From Certhia americana (Eukaryota; Chordata; Aves; Passeriformes; Certhiidae), in NCBI GenBank assembly GCA_018697195.1, contig CM031866.1, positions 8,714,854 through 8,778,853 of the forward strand: a stretch of DNA of 64,000 bases, written 5' to 3'. The position numbers and the translations under genes were made by a program. The notes beneath the pieces were generated by a model. It was given only the letters and a program-made list of their open reading frames with translations, ran no database searches and was not told the DNA's origin. Position 1 is the stretch's first letter, and the number at the start of each line of letters is the position of its first letter. Positions 24,401-36,700 of the stretch are shown piece by piece.

Positions 24401-27400
24401 ACTCAATGGAATGTTGTCCTTTGATCAGAAAGTGATTTTGGTCCATACGTATGGTATCAAGACTGGCAAATCTCAAGAACTCTTTTTTCAAAAGGTGGAG
24501 CTTTAAAATTTCTGTCTTGCTTCACTTTGTTCCATGAGCCCAGTCACAGGGGTGCAGGATTAGCGGTACTCACATGACTGGAAAAGCAGAATTTATAAAT
24601 ATTTGGAGATGAAATTTTGGATTTATTGTGTGCTGAGAGAGGGCCATTGTCAGGAAGCAGCTTTTTGTTGCCTCATTTGGGGCACGGTCAGGACTGAAAA
24701 CCCTCTTGTGATTCCTGTAACTGATGCAACTGCTCCAGGTGGCAACTGAAGAAATTACCTAGGACTCAGGATTAATCTTCTGTGTTGAAACGAGGGATGT
24801 CTGACACCCATCTCCTGCACCAGCACAGAGCATTTCACAGGAGCCCTCCCAGATGAGACTGCTGTCCCTGCTGCAGCCCAGTGGCACCGTGCACACAGCA
24901 GCACATCCCGGGAAGGGAGTAGCACTGAAGTCCATCTACAGAGAGCAAAAAATTATGCTCTCAGCACTGTTGTGTTCATCATACAGAAGCAGGGTTTCTG
25001 TCTCTGCACCAGGCCTGGCTTCCCAAAGGAAATAAGAGGGTTTGAAGACTGTTAAGTGGCTGCCCCTCCTTGTGCCTTTGTTACTCTGCGCTGCAAATGT
25101 CAGCTTTGGGGTGAGCAAGAAACTCATCTGCCCCTGACCTTTAGTCAGAGCTTTTCTACCAGGAGCCATCAATAGTTCTGACAAGCAGTACAGCAAATCC
25201 TTGCAGTCTCTGAATAACCAGGGATACAAACCAGCAGCTACAAAACCAGCTTATGTGCATCACAGTAAAATGCAAGAAACAGTCTCTAATTCTTGGTGGA
25301 AAACCCCCTCATTTATCTGTTTGGATTTGCATAATTATGAATGTTAGTACAACAGAAGTATCTGTGAGTACATCCCGTCACATACAATTATCAGAAGTAA
25401 GCCTCATTCTGTTCCTAGTGAGCTGCTGGTCCCACAGTGGACATTCCCACTCTGCTATGTGAGCACCAGGCTGTGCCCAGGGCAGTGCCTCTGCTGGGCA
25501 CAGAGGTACCTGTTTGGTACAGCCACCCCTGGCACTTCTGTATCCCATTGGCCTCATTAAGCCCAGGGTACATTTTTAGCATCTGAAAGTCTCTGGTTTG
25601 TGTGAAGGGCAGCTGCTCCTTGCTGACTGTTCACAGTGCAAGTGACCAGTGGTTCCAAAAGAAACAGCCTGGTCTGGGAGCTGTGCTGAGGGATGCTGCC
25701 AGCAGGGATATCTGCTGCTGCTGTCTGTGAACCCTTAATTTTTATATTTGACTGGGTTCCTGTCAGAAAACTCTGGAGCCTCCTCAATGGACTGTCCTTC
25801 CACGGTCACACATTAAAAAGCGTTTTACTTGACTGTGGGCTGCTGAGCTGTAATGTGCCACCTCAGGAGGTCGGATGGAAACATGAGGTGAACTTTAAAT
25901 CAAATGTTTGACTCTAAGTGCATGAACTACCCTTTAATATATACTCCTTTTGGACACGTCAGAATCCTTCAACAGCATAGGAAAAGATAAGCCATAATTT
26001 CCTTCCTTTTGGAGGAAGTCTCCCAGCATGGCACCATGGGGGAGGCCTGTATAAAGGTAATACAGGATGAGATCCCTGAGCAGGAACAGACTTGCTCTCT
26101 CCATAACACATGTAGCTGGTGATTAGGTTGAACTTACAGAAAATTCAACATTATTCAGTCCCACACACTTTTAATTTTCCATGCTTTTCATCTAAAGGCA
26201 TGTCTGTACCAACAAGGGAAGAAAGGAAGATCTGTTAATTATATATTATTAACTGTCTCCCCACTTCCTAGAAGACTTGAGCATTTTTTCAAATTCACTG
26301 CATACATTTTCTTTCATTTCTTTTTCACTCCTAAAAAGTAGCCAAAATCTTGTTAAAAAATTTAATTATTTGCAACATTAAATATCCTTTACATAATAAG
26401 CATTGCCAACCAGAGCAGAAGAACAGCATCAGGGAGACTAATGCATAATGGGCTGCTCTCCTGAGAACAACTGAAATGTTAATGTTAGATATAAAAATGT
26501 GTCAGTAGCAGCTGAAAAAGAAAGGACAGGTGGTGGCAGGAGCTCAGCCTGACCTACAGTGGTGGTGCAGCCCTGCTTCAGCCACTGAACCCACTGGAGC
26601 AAAGTCCAACCATCCTTCAAAAACAGAAAAATAATGCCCTGCCAGGTGCACTGCTAGGTTTGATTTCAGCGAGCAAGGCTAAAAATGGCCATCCAAAGGC
26701 TTGTGAGGCAGCTCTGCGAGGGCTGTGCCAGAGCCTGCCACACAGCTTTCCACTTTGTCATTAGGAATGTCAGGGCAGCACTACCATGGAGCTGTTCAGG
26801 CCGTGGAGATCTGAAACCTGGTGAATTTTAAAAGCATAGCTAACGTCTGCAAGGCAAACATTCCGATCCTCCTGCAATAATGCATGGCTAAGGACATGTA
26901 ACAGATCACTGTGACCAAGTGGTGCTTGACTCTGACCCCTGCCTCTGAATTTTTCCAAAGACAGGTCTTTGTGATATGACATTCCCTTTGGGTCTCTAAA
27001 CTTTTCCTGAACATTGAACATATTTCAATAACTTCAGAAATGTTAGATCTTCTCGGAAGCATTGCCTGTAATGAAATGATCTCTACATGGAAAACTGCAT
27101 GTTGAAAATTGGATATTTTTGTGAGCTGACATGAGGCCAAGCTTTGGCTTTGAGGCTGTATTCCAGTTTTACAGGCAGAGCAGCAACACACACCTCACTG
27201 AATCAATCCTACTCTATTCTCCATCACAAAATGGATCTCTTCATAAATACTTACCCTCCTGTGTTTGTGTGTAGCAGTGGTTGTATCCAGGACATCAGAG
27301 CTAAATCCCATGCAGCTTCCCAAGACCATACTTCCATATCCATGGCTGGATGCTGCAGTCAGAGTGATGGCTTAAAACCCCTGAGCAACATTTCTTGACA

Positions 27401-30400
27401 ACGGTTTGCATTTAATTAATTAAGTTTATGAGCAGATACATCTATTGGCACATAGAACATGTTGATTTGAGTATTTTTGTTTTCCTTCTATGTCCTCTCC
27501 ATTCATTAGTACTGGCAGTCTATGAAAAAGAAATCTGTGGCTGCTGTAATCAAGAGAGATTGAGCTCTTGCTTTTCTTCTGACTTTTCATTACTGAATAT
27601 GATTTGTTGCATATGCCCTGGATTGTGCTTAATGTATGCTGGCTGGAGGGAATTCAGACATTTGGGGAATTACAAATAATAGCAGCAGTGGCAACCTTTT
27701 AGCATTATCATGTCACACTGAAACGTATCAGCTTTCAAAGCTATTTACATTTAGTCTTTTGCCACTTATTTCGTTGCTACAGTTAGCTGTGGCTTTAATT
27801 TTTCTCTGGATGCATGTTTGTTCATTAGCCTGAAGATGAATGTTGCAAAACAGGATGCTGGAGTTCCCTGAAGAACAGAGACCTTTCCAATTCTGTTCAT
27901 TCTATAACAACGTTGGGTACATTTATAAAGATAATCCCTGGCTCTGGAGCCTGAGAAATTGCAGTGATTCACTAATCCCTCCCTAATGCTGTGGAGGTCC
28001 TATGGTCACTAGCACAGTCATTTCAGTGGGTGGGGAATGGCTTTAGGACAGGGATGGGAGCTAGAGGAATGATGTTTGAAAGCCAGAAGGGAAAGAGCAG
28101 CTCTTTTCTCTGCAGCAGATACTTGCTGGATACTTGCTCCCACAGGCAAGGAGCTCCTTTTGGCAGAGCAGACAGGATGCACGGCTGGCTCCTCACCCCG
28201 TGTGCCTGCACACTCCTGCACACTTCTCAGGACTTCCATTCCAACCCAGCGGGCTCGGGAGGAGGGGATGGCACAGAGCTCTCCACGTAGGCTGGGGAAG
28301 CGTAGGCACTGGATCTTATTTCGCTGTCACCTCGGCTTTGCAGGAAGAGACTGTGGGAAGGGCAGTGACTCATTTGCTGATGAATAAGTGATTCAAGCAT
28401 GTCTCCAGGACTGGGACAGACTCATTTCCTCACCCCCAGTGTCTGCTGTGCCCACTGCCATGGAGCTGAGACACATAGATACCAGGCTGCTGGAGTCGGA
28501 GCTGGCAGCCTTTCCACTCCTTCTGGGTGAGAAGAGGATGGGAACCAGGGGTGGAGCAGAGGCTCAGAGAAAACACCTTTGCCAAGGCTCTGCAAAGACA
28601 CCGTGGGATGATGTTTAGACTGTTGCCTTGGGATAGGAGGGAGCTGCTAATGTCTTTGTGACACTGAGAGTGATAAACTGATGCTGGAGTTGGGGAGAAG
28701 CCCAGTGTCCCTGGAGGACATGGAGTTTCTCTCCCAGGCTGCAGCCTGGCCAGGCTTTCCCCAGACTGCTCACCCTTTGGGTGCTGGCAGGGCAGTGCTG
28801 GATGCTGCTGTGGGTCAGGGCTGCTTGTGGCCTTTTTCTGCCAGAAGGCCCTCACTCAGAACTGGCCCCAAGCCACAGCCACACGAACGTGATCACCTGC
28901 AGGTAGCTGCCCTGGGAGGATGCTATCATCCCATCCTCAGCACTTTAATGGGAATTTGGGGCAGGAGGGGGTTTTAGTGGAAATGAACAAACGTAGTTTT
29001 GCTGAATATGTTTTCTAAGCAGTTTGTGGCTCAGTCTTACTGCAAGAGCAAAGGCTTGCTAAAGATGGCTTGTTTTACAAAGCATTTTCACAAGTAGCTG
29101 GGCTGTTAATGTCACTGTTACCTGAGCAGATTTAATTGTGTTCCTTCTTGCTCTCAGCTTAGCATGACATGCAGAGAATGAAAATCACGTACCTTTTTGC
29201 CAGGAAAAAAATGCCATGTTCTGGAGCAGTTTTGAGTTTTCCTCCAGGGATACATCCACATATTGTTCTGAGCAGTTTTTGCTGCCAAGGTTTGCTGTGG
29301 CATTTATTAAAAAATGCTTTCAATACCATTCACCTTTTATCACCACCATGGGTTTAGTTGAAATGATGTCCCTCTTTCCTACCAATATCACGTTATTATT
29401 TCTTGTAGCGCGCAGATGTGCTCTTGGATGCAAATAAAGCTTTTGGAATTAAATCCATGCTTTTTGAGTGAGGGCAGGCATAGCCTTAAGTCCCATTTTC
29501 TCCAAAGGGTGCACAATCTTATTTTCCAACCATTTCGTAGAGGAAGACTGAAAAGAGAAGCACTTCCCAGCTTTTTGTTAGTTCTAATGAATGCCTTCAT
29601 ACTCATCCGTTGTCCTTCTTTCTCCTGGTGTACATGTGCATCTTTTTAGTTTAAAGGATAAAAGAAAGAAGCTATTGAAGGATGGTTCATGGGTGCTGCC
29701 CTGAAAACCTTTACCACTTCAAGCCCTTCTATTCAGACCTATTCCATAGTCCCCACAGTCCCACAGGTGCACGATGTGACACACTTGCTCAAGCCCCTAT
29801 GTCTGGGTCACTTCAAAGTGCTCACACTTAGATTTGATTTGCTTGATACAGTAGCATTTTGCAGGGATAAAAAGGTTAGTATTCAGCTTGTGAGCCAGCC
29901 CTGTGCACTGAGCTGGGGGGTTCACCATGGAGAAGCTTCATAAATCCCAAAAAGCAGCATGTCGACAGGAATGCTGACAAATCCAAGGCTTCACTGACAC
30001 CAGCTGCTATGGCCATGGTGCTCTGTGCCTCAGCACTGCTGCCACGAACTCTTCTCTTGCTGTGATCAAAGCACTGGTGTTTCAAAGTGAAGTTCTTTTA
30101 GTCAGTCTAAGTAGTCTTTGAATACATTAGCTTTAAACCTCCATAAAAATACTGGCAGCTGCTGTCTGGACTGCCCTCATGGTAGTTAGAAAGATCACAA
30201 GCCACAGTGATACTGATTTATAGAAATTGATCTCTTTATCTCATGACTGAGATTTCCAGCAAATTTGTGCATTATTAACTCTTTAAAGCCAGACAACTGT
30301 ATTTTTTCAGTTTAAAAAAATCAATTTCTCTAGATGGATGATTAGGGAAGACTATTCCCACCAAGGCATTCATTTACTAGCCCAGAGTGAGATAGTTTGA

Positions 30401-30510
30401 GAAGGGTATTTAATGTCAAAAATGTCCCAGTGTTTTTGCAGGTTAATATTAAACTGGTCTGGTAGAGCTGGTTATCATGGATCCAACCCATCGGTTGTTT
30501 CTCCAAATGC

Positions 30511-30540
30511 TTCTGACATCCAGGAGAATTGGTCATCCAG
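30511..30540. repeat. Dispersed 30-bp repeat, copy 1
   Basis: This 30-bp segment, starting TTCTGACATCCAGG and ending GGTCATCCAG, recurs at 31250-31279 in the same orientation with two mismatches. The two copies lie on either side of the CR1/L3 fragment. I cannot assign the repeat family. Confidence 0.85.
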
Positions 30541-30959
30541 TTTATCCTATTCTGTCCATCAGCCCTTTGACCAGCAGCTGCACCAAACACACTGAGGTGA
30601 AAAATCATCTGCTGAAGCCTGAGCTCAAATCCACATAAAGGCCTCTCTCCTTTTGGCACTTGCAGGTGGTTTTCTTGAGTGCCCCACCAACCTGTGGCAC
30701 TTGGGCTCTTTCTTACCCACCCTCCCCTCCACAGCCCAGTGTGGTCATGGTCATGGAGAGACAGAAGAAAAATCCAAGGGTAGCTTAGAAAGGTTTTTTT
30801 GAGTGTTCTTACCTTTGGGCATCTCAGAAAACAGGCTGTGCCTTCCCCTGCAGAGCAAACTGAGCCTCAAGGCAGCAGGACATGGAGCTCACCTGGCTCA
30901 GCTGGGCATGGGCTGCAAACCTCTCCCTGCCACATGGTTAGCAATACCAGCAGCACCCC

Positions 30960-31215
30960 AGGGTATTTATCTGACCTGCTTATAAAGATTTCCAGTGACG
31001 GAAACTCCACCACCTTTCCAGGCAACCTGTCCCTGCACCTCTCTGCTCCCACTGTTTCTTAGAAAGGTTTTCCTACCATTACCCTGAATCATTTCAGCTG
31101 TAATTTAAGCCCCTTTATCTTCCCGTGAACACACAGAATAGATTACTTCTCTCCTCTTTGCAGTAGCCTCTTATGTATTTGAAAACTGCTCTCTCACCTT
31201 CTTCTCTTTAAGCTA
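30960..31215 (-). mobile_element. Diverged CR1/L3-type LINE 3' fragment
   Basis: The plus strand shows the antisense pattern of a CR1-like 3' end: a GGAAACTCCACCACCTTTCC block, then GGCAACCTGTCCCTGCACCT, a TTAGAAAGGTTTTCCTACC block, TAATTTAAGCCCCTTTATC, and a TATTTGAAAACTGCTCTC block. These appear in the order and spacing of CR1/L3 tails. It is strongly diverged and non-coding. Confidence 0.75.
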
Positions 31216-31249
31216 ATGCCAGTGCTTTTGGTGTTTACCTTGGCCATGT

Positions 31250-31279
31250 TTCTGACATCCAGGGGAATTGGTTATCCAG
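31250..31279. repeat. Dispersed 30-bp repeat, copy 2
   Basis: This is the second copy of the repeat at 30511-30540, with G for A and T for C at the two differing sites. It may be part of a longer unrecognised interspersed element. Confidence 0.85.
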
Positions 31280-32479
31280 CAGCTACTCTGCTGGGTAGGA
31301 TCCATTAAATTATGGTAGTGAACCAGGCAGTGCGGATTATTTGATAGAGGCGAAATCTCCTCCACCAACCAGAAAATTGCTGCAGCACATTTTCCACAGA
31401 GCAGACCTGCTGACTGTCCAGCAAATGAAATGGACTTCAGAAAACACATGGGTTCAGCAGTTTCTGAGTGGGTTTTCAAGGATATTTTTCAGCCTGGGAT
31501 GTAGAGCTCTGTCAGGCACATGCGATCAGAGACAGATGAACTTCAGACACAGTCATGAAAGAAACCCTCAAGCAGGAGAAATCACTGTTCAGTGGTGCTG
31601 ATCCTCAGATGGCCTCCCCTGAGTAAAACTGCTGCTGTTAAACACACAAGCGGCAAAGTTTGCTGGAGAAATTGCAACTCACTTAGTTCACTACATACTC
31701 TATGCTATGTTCAGCTTCCTAGGAATGCAACAACAGTAAATCAGCAAAGGGCTCTGTGCTGCCATTTGGCAGAAGGTTCCAGCCAGGAGGAGGCAGCCAA
31801 GCCCCTGCACCATTATCCAGCTTTAAATAACTGCACCACTAAAGGGCATGGCCTGGGAGAGCTCCCAGCTCTCAGCCCCAGCACCACCCCATGGCCTGAG
31901 CACCCCTTCCTTGGGGAAGGAATCTTTGCTTTCACAGGACCAGATTCTCTCTACAGGATGTGCTCAGTATTTGGGGTGGATTCTGCCCTGTTCCCCCCAG
32001 CTCAGGGGGCAGTAAGGTGCTGTGGGCACACTGCCATGGTGCCCAGCTCCCCTCCACAGTATTTCCTCAAGAGAGCTGGGTAACACCTGAGCTATGCTGA
32101 TATTCCTTTTGTCTCTGATTTGATAGCAGTGGGCAAAAAAAGGTGTTTTTTTTCTTACATGCAAACAGCAGTAGGTGCTTAAACAGTAAAAAATGAACCC
32201 CAGCTGCTACTCCTCCTTCTCGCATAAAATCTGCTGCATACATATTTACTGTGCTGATTAAACAGATATGCTGCTCTACACTGAAACAGGGAATTAACAC
32301 ACCGTATTTTCAATTTTGTTACCAAATTACAATTCATAAATATTTGGGGAAATAAGGGCATTTACATATACCATTAGCAGTTGCTTTATGGCTGCCACTT
32401 GCTATCAAAACCCACGGTAACATGGTATAAATAATGCTCAGTTCACAGCACTATCCTAAAATGACAGCACACTGACTGC

Positions 32480-33493
32480 ACTTCTTCTGTCAAGATATAT
32501 TTTTATTAAGGGTCAGTGTAAACTTCAAAAAAATAACTTGAATCATTTTTGCCACTATCTACCCAAAATAGCAAGTCTCTAAATTGAATGCAGCTGAATT
32601 TTGAAACAGTCAGCTTCCAGGCACAATGTAAATACTTGCCATTTATAAGGCCATCAGGTAATTTAAATTCATGAGAGTAGCTATAAACATGTATTGAAAT
32701 TCTCAGTGGAGAAATGCAGCCCTGCATTACAGGACTTAATCCTGAAAAATATTGCATACAATATTTTGGGTCTTTCTTCCATGTCAACAGGTCATCGTAA
32801 ATGTAGATGTATGAAAAACATTTAACATCTTCAAGTTCTCTATACTTAATCTTTCAGCTAAGAAAGTAAACTTTTTAGTAATTACTGCAGCAGTGTTTAT
32901 TTCAAACTTGAAACTGATTTTTCCAATCAGCATTATCAAGCCATCCATAAGTGCACACTTTCTAACATGATGATAAATGGAGTATCCATGTAGTTATTTA
33001 AGAGTGAGCTGTATTAGACAAGCAAAATGTTTAGGAATTTTCTGGACAATGGAGGTAGGAGTGAAAGAGTCCAGATTATGCTAAATTTTCTAGTCTGCCT
33101 CTGTCACCATAGATTTGCTTCTACTTTCATCTAACAAAAGATATCTTCAGTTATTTTTTCACTCCTTAAACTTTGTTGTGATAACATTACCTACTATGTA
33201 GTAACAATCTAAATAATGTATGTCTCAATCCAGCATTTTAGCTGTCTTCAGATATGGTGAAAACACTACATGGCTGAGCCAGAAGCACCTATTAGTGTAA
33301 GTATAATTTGGAGTATGATTTATCATGCAAAAATATCAATCCATAGCTCCTATAGAAAATCAGCAGGATTCTTTTACTTTACAAGACATCTTGGACTATG
33401 AGAACACCACACACAGTCACACAGTTCTTTCATTTCCACAATGTGCAAAATGAGGTACACATTCTGTTCCAGTCAGTAAGTCTGTTATGCTGG
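32480..33493 (-). other. WHAMM: WHAMM 3' UTR
   Basis: AT-rich non-coding sequence runs from the WHAMM stop to just past a minus-strand AATAAA at 32502-32507. The length of about 1 kb is inferred from the first convincing poly(A) signal. Confidence 0.6.
32502..32507 (-). terminator. WHAMM polyadenylation signal
   Basis: AATAAA reads on the minus strand (TTTATT on plus) about 990 bp after the WHAMM stop, in the context TTAATAAAAATA. It is the first good hexamer I noted in the 3' UTR. Confidence 0.5.
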
Positions 33494-33780
33494 TTAGCTG
33501 TCCCATTCTGCATTATTCTGATCATTGTCCTCCTCTTCTTCAGAATCAGCAGACACTTTCTTAATTCTCTGCATGGCTGCCTTAATGCTTCTCTCTAGCT
33601 CATTAGGGGATCCTCTACTGACATCTCTCTCAGTATCTCGATTCACTTTCCTTAGTTTAACCCCTTGCCTTATGGCAGAGAGGATGCTGTCCTTTACAGA
33701 GGCACATGGATTTGGCTGTTCCACTTTGCGAAGGTGAACTTCACTGCGCTTCAGAGAAGCCAAAACTTCATCCATGGAAC
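33494..33780 (-). CDS. WHAMM: WHAMM exon 10: WH2-WH2-CA module and stop
   Basis: The exon has 287 coding bp: GSMDEVLASLKRSEVHLRKV (WH2-1), then SVKDSILSAIRQGVKLRKV (WH2-2), then ELERSIKAAMQRIKKVSADS and an acidic end AEWDS followed by TAA. The acceptor is TTGCAG. WH2 motifs bind actin monomers, and the CA segment binds and activates Arp2/3 through its amphipathic helix and acidic Trp. Confidence 0.98.
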
Positions 33781-36700
33781 CTGCAACAGATAAACCTACT
33801 GTTACCAGAAGAAAGAATGAGACAACCACACTTAAGAGGTATGAAGCCCTACCCAAGTGTTCAGGGCTCTTCCTTTAACCTTTGCTAGCAACAGGAAAAA
33901 GAATGGTCTGCTCTGGAACAGCTCTGCAACAGCAGGCTCTGAAACTGCTTTTAAAAAGCAGTTAAAGCTTTTGTATCTTGAATTTAGAATCAATGCCTCT
34001 TCATCATTATATAAGATTGTGCTCTAAGGAAGAAATTATACACACAGGACAATGTTCTTTTTCATTATAACTTTATGGGCTTTCAAAAAAATTCCACTGA
34101 ACCAAAAAAATCTCTTCCTTTCTGTGTTATAAACAATCCACCACCCTCCTAGCTTGCCCAGAAGCCTACTGAGACTGCCAATTGCATTTTTGCTCAGCCA
34201 AGAGAAAAATGAATGGATTTTGAGTAGAAGGGCTTTAAAGTGCACTACTGAGGTCACAGGGAGGCAGATCAGGCCCTATGCAGGCAGCTCTTTTCTGCAT
34301 GGGCTTAGAAAACAATTCCTATTTTACAACATGATTTAGATCTCAGGTGTATGTTTCTCAACTTCAGACCACAAAGGACACCATACTGAGAGCTTCCACT
34401 AGACCTCCCGATACACACTAATTTGTGTTTTACTCCTTCTGTTGGACTCTCTGCTGCTTGCTCCAGACTGTCAGACAGGGAGGCTGTTTCCCTGGACAGC
34501 AATAGGTCCAGACCATCTGTGCCTCACAGCTAGAAATATTTTTGCCATGCACAGTGCACACAAGGTTATGTGATTAATGTTAACCACTTGAAATGTAACA
34601 TTCTGCTAAATCCTGTGGTACCTTCAGAGACTAAAAAGGATCGAGCAAAGATGCACCACATTGCCATACAAAGCCTACAAGTAAGAGAGTCTTAACTCTA
34701 CTACTGAAATGGGCTGCTTGGTAAAAGATTAGTCAGACAAACAAATTATAAAAGAAGCCTCTCCTGGCTTTTCACATACAAAGACATGAGTAGCCCATAA
34801 CTAAAACAAACATGTTTATGAAGCTGTTTCAAAAAGTTCCCATGGTAATTTAGCAAGTACTATTACAGCTACTGACATTATGGCTTTCTTCAAGAAATAG
34901 GTGTAAACAACAAATAGATCTCTCCAATTAACAAAAAATACCTTTTCTTATCCAAAAATAATGTAAAGACATCAATGTCAGGCTGTTAATGGCAGTAGAT
35001 ATTAGCTACCAGAAAGGCTGTTCCAATAGCTATCAGACCACTCTGGTGTACAACTACTATTGCTACTCAAGGCTTCTTAAGAGAATCTGTGGTAGAGTTA
35101 TCCCATGGATATCCCACACTGATGTCTGCACTGGATGCACAGTAGTTTGCCATGGTAACTCAACTCAGCCCTTCAGCTGCTTGTACTTCCCCACAGCTTG
35201 GAAGAACTAAAACCGCTGAACTTCCCCAGGTATTTCTGCCTGTGGTTTGCCTCTTAACTGATAGGATACAAAGGCTGCTTGGATGTATTGTGCAGAGTTG
35301 AAAAGGAAAAGGAATGTACCACGTTCAAAGACATTCTTCATTCTAGCATAAGTTCCACTGTGGAAAACAACAAAAAAAATTGCTGCCTTCCAGCTTAGAT
35401 CAATCTCTCTGAAAAAGTCAAAATATCCACTTGCCTCAGAGACAAAAATAAACCTGTTAGCAGGATGCAACCAGTGCAGCCTTGGGAGGTTGCTGAGCTC
35501 TATTCTCATTCAAACTACTCCTTCAATTGCCAAGTTCTGCCTTCAATTACACCTGCATGATCTTGCTAACAAAGCAGAGGTTTAACAGAGCAGAATTTCT
35601 TCCCTAGGAATGTATGCCAAAGCTATTCACCTGCCTTTCAAATCCTGGTTGAATTCTGCATGAATTCTCTTAGGAAACCTTTATTTAGAAACCAAGCAAA
35701 TTTTAAGTGGACACAAGCTGTGCATACCTTAGAAATGCAAGCAGCCCAACTGCCAGCTCTGTAGTACATAAATCATAAACACTAAAGTATACCCTTAGTA
35801 CAGCTACAAATTTACCCACATTGGTCTTCTGATTGGAGCATCAGGACCCTGTGAAGTGTCTCAAACAGGACACACAAATCATTGTTACTCATTTAACATC
35901 CTGAGCTAGGGTCAGTGTTATTGTAAGTTGTTTCTTAGACTAAGCTTTCCAAGAGCCTCATTCTCCTGATCAGAACTACACATTAGTCCTGCCCAGAAGC
36001 AGAGGGAGGGAGACCACAAAAATACAGGAAATGCATTAAAAAGCACCAGCTGATGTGAGCCTACTTACCTATGCAATTATTGATAGACCTCCTGGATGAG
36101 TCATCCTTTTTGTGCAGTGCAGGGTTTTCTGAGGGGCTATCAGAGCTGAGGGGAAGTGGTTTATCCTCTGTTGCTGATGGTGTTTTTAACTGGAGAGGTA
36201 GGGGGGGAGGTGGGGGCGGAGGGGGCAAGGGAGGAGGGGGGGGAGGAGGGGGTGGTGAGCATGGAGAGACCATCAATTCCTCACTGTGCTTTTGTTCCTC
36301 TGTGCCACCATCAGTAACAAAAATCTGGACAGGGATGTCTGCTGGGCTATTCTGACAGGAAGCTTTTGGTTCTTTGTCTTCTACAAGCAGAATGCTCTGT
36401 GGCTGCTCAAGAGCTGCCCTTACTCTTGGTGAGGGTGCAGGGGACACAACTGCTGGGGCTGCCCCTGTGCTAGATGCAGGTGGAGGGGACAGCACCACGG
36501 CCTGCTGAGGGACAACTCGTGGCAACTTGGGACTGAGAGGCTGGGGACGAGATGTTTTCAGAACAACATGAGCTGGACACTTCTGAAAAAAAAAATCATA
36601 AGGCAGGAGGTCACATCTCCATTGGACTGGCCAAAACATCAACCCCAAAGAGATAAAAAGCCACAGTGCACAGACTTGTCCCACTCACCAATTCAAGCAG

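Larger units (their letters stand above)
19451..32480. other. Intergenic region between convergent HOMER2 and WHAMM
   Basis: About 13 kb lies between the two gene 3' ends. It includes GC-richer stretches with chance ORFs (20.4-21.1 kb, 22.3-22.9 kb, 28.0-28.9 kb), a CTT microsatellite at 23.2 kb, an AT-rich block at 23.4-24.4 kb and CR1 remains near 31 kb. None of the open frames shows a domain, splice pattern or composition that I can tie to a protein. RAMAC and other human neighbours of HOMER2 are not seen here. Confidence 0.65.

Noticed and set aside
28430..28855. 141-codon minus-strand frame, with overlapping plus-strand frames
   Set aside because: The low-complexity composition and the open frames on both strands indicate a GC-rich artefact.
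31592..32083. 163-codon plus-strand frame downstream of WHAMM
   Set aside because: No homology is recognisable, and it has no splice or promoter context. It is treated as chance.
36071..36355. Plus-strand glycine-rich frame
   Set aside because: It is the antisense of the WHAMM polyproline exon.
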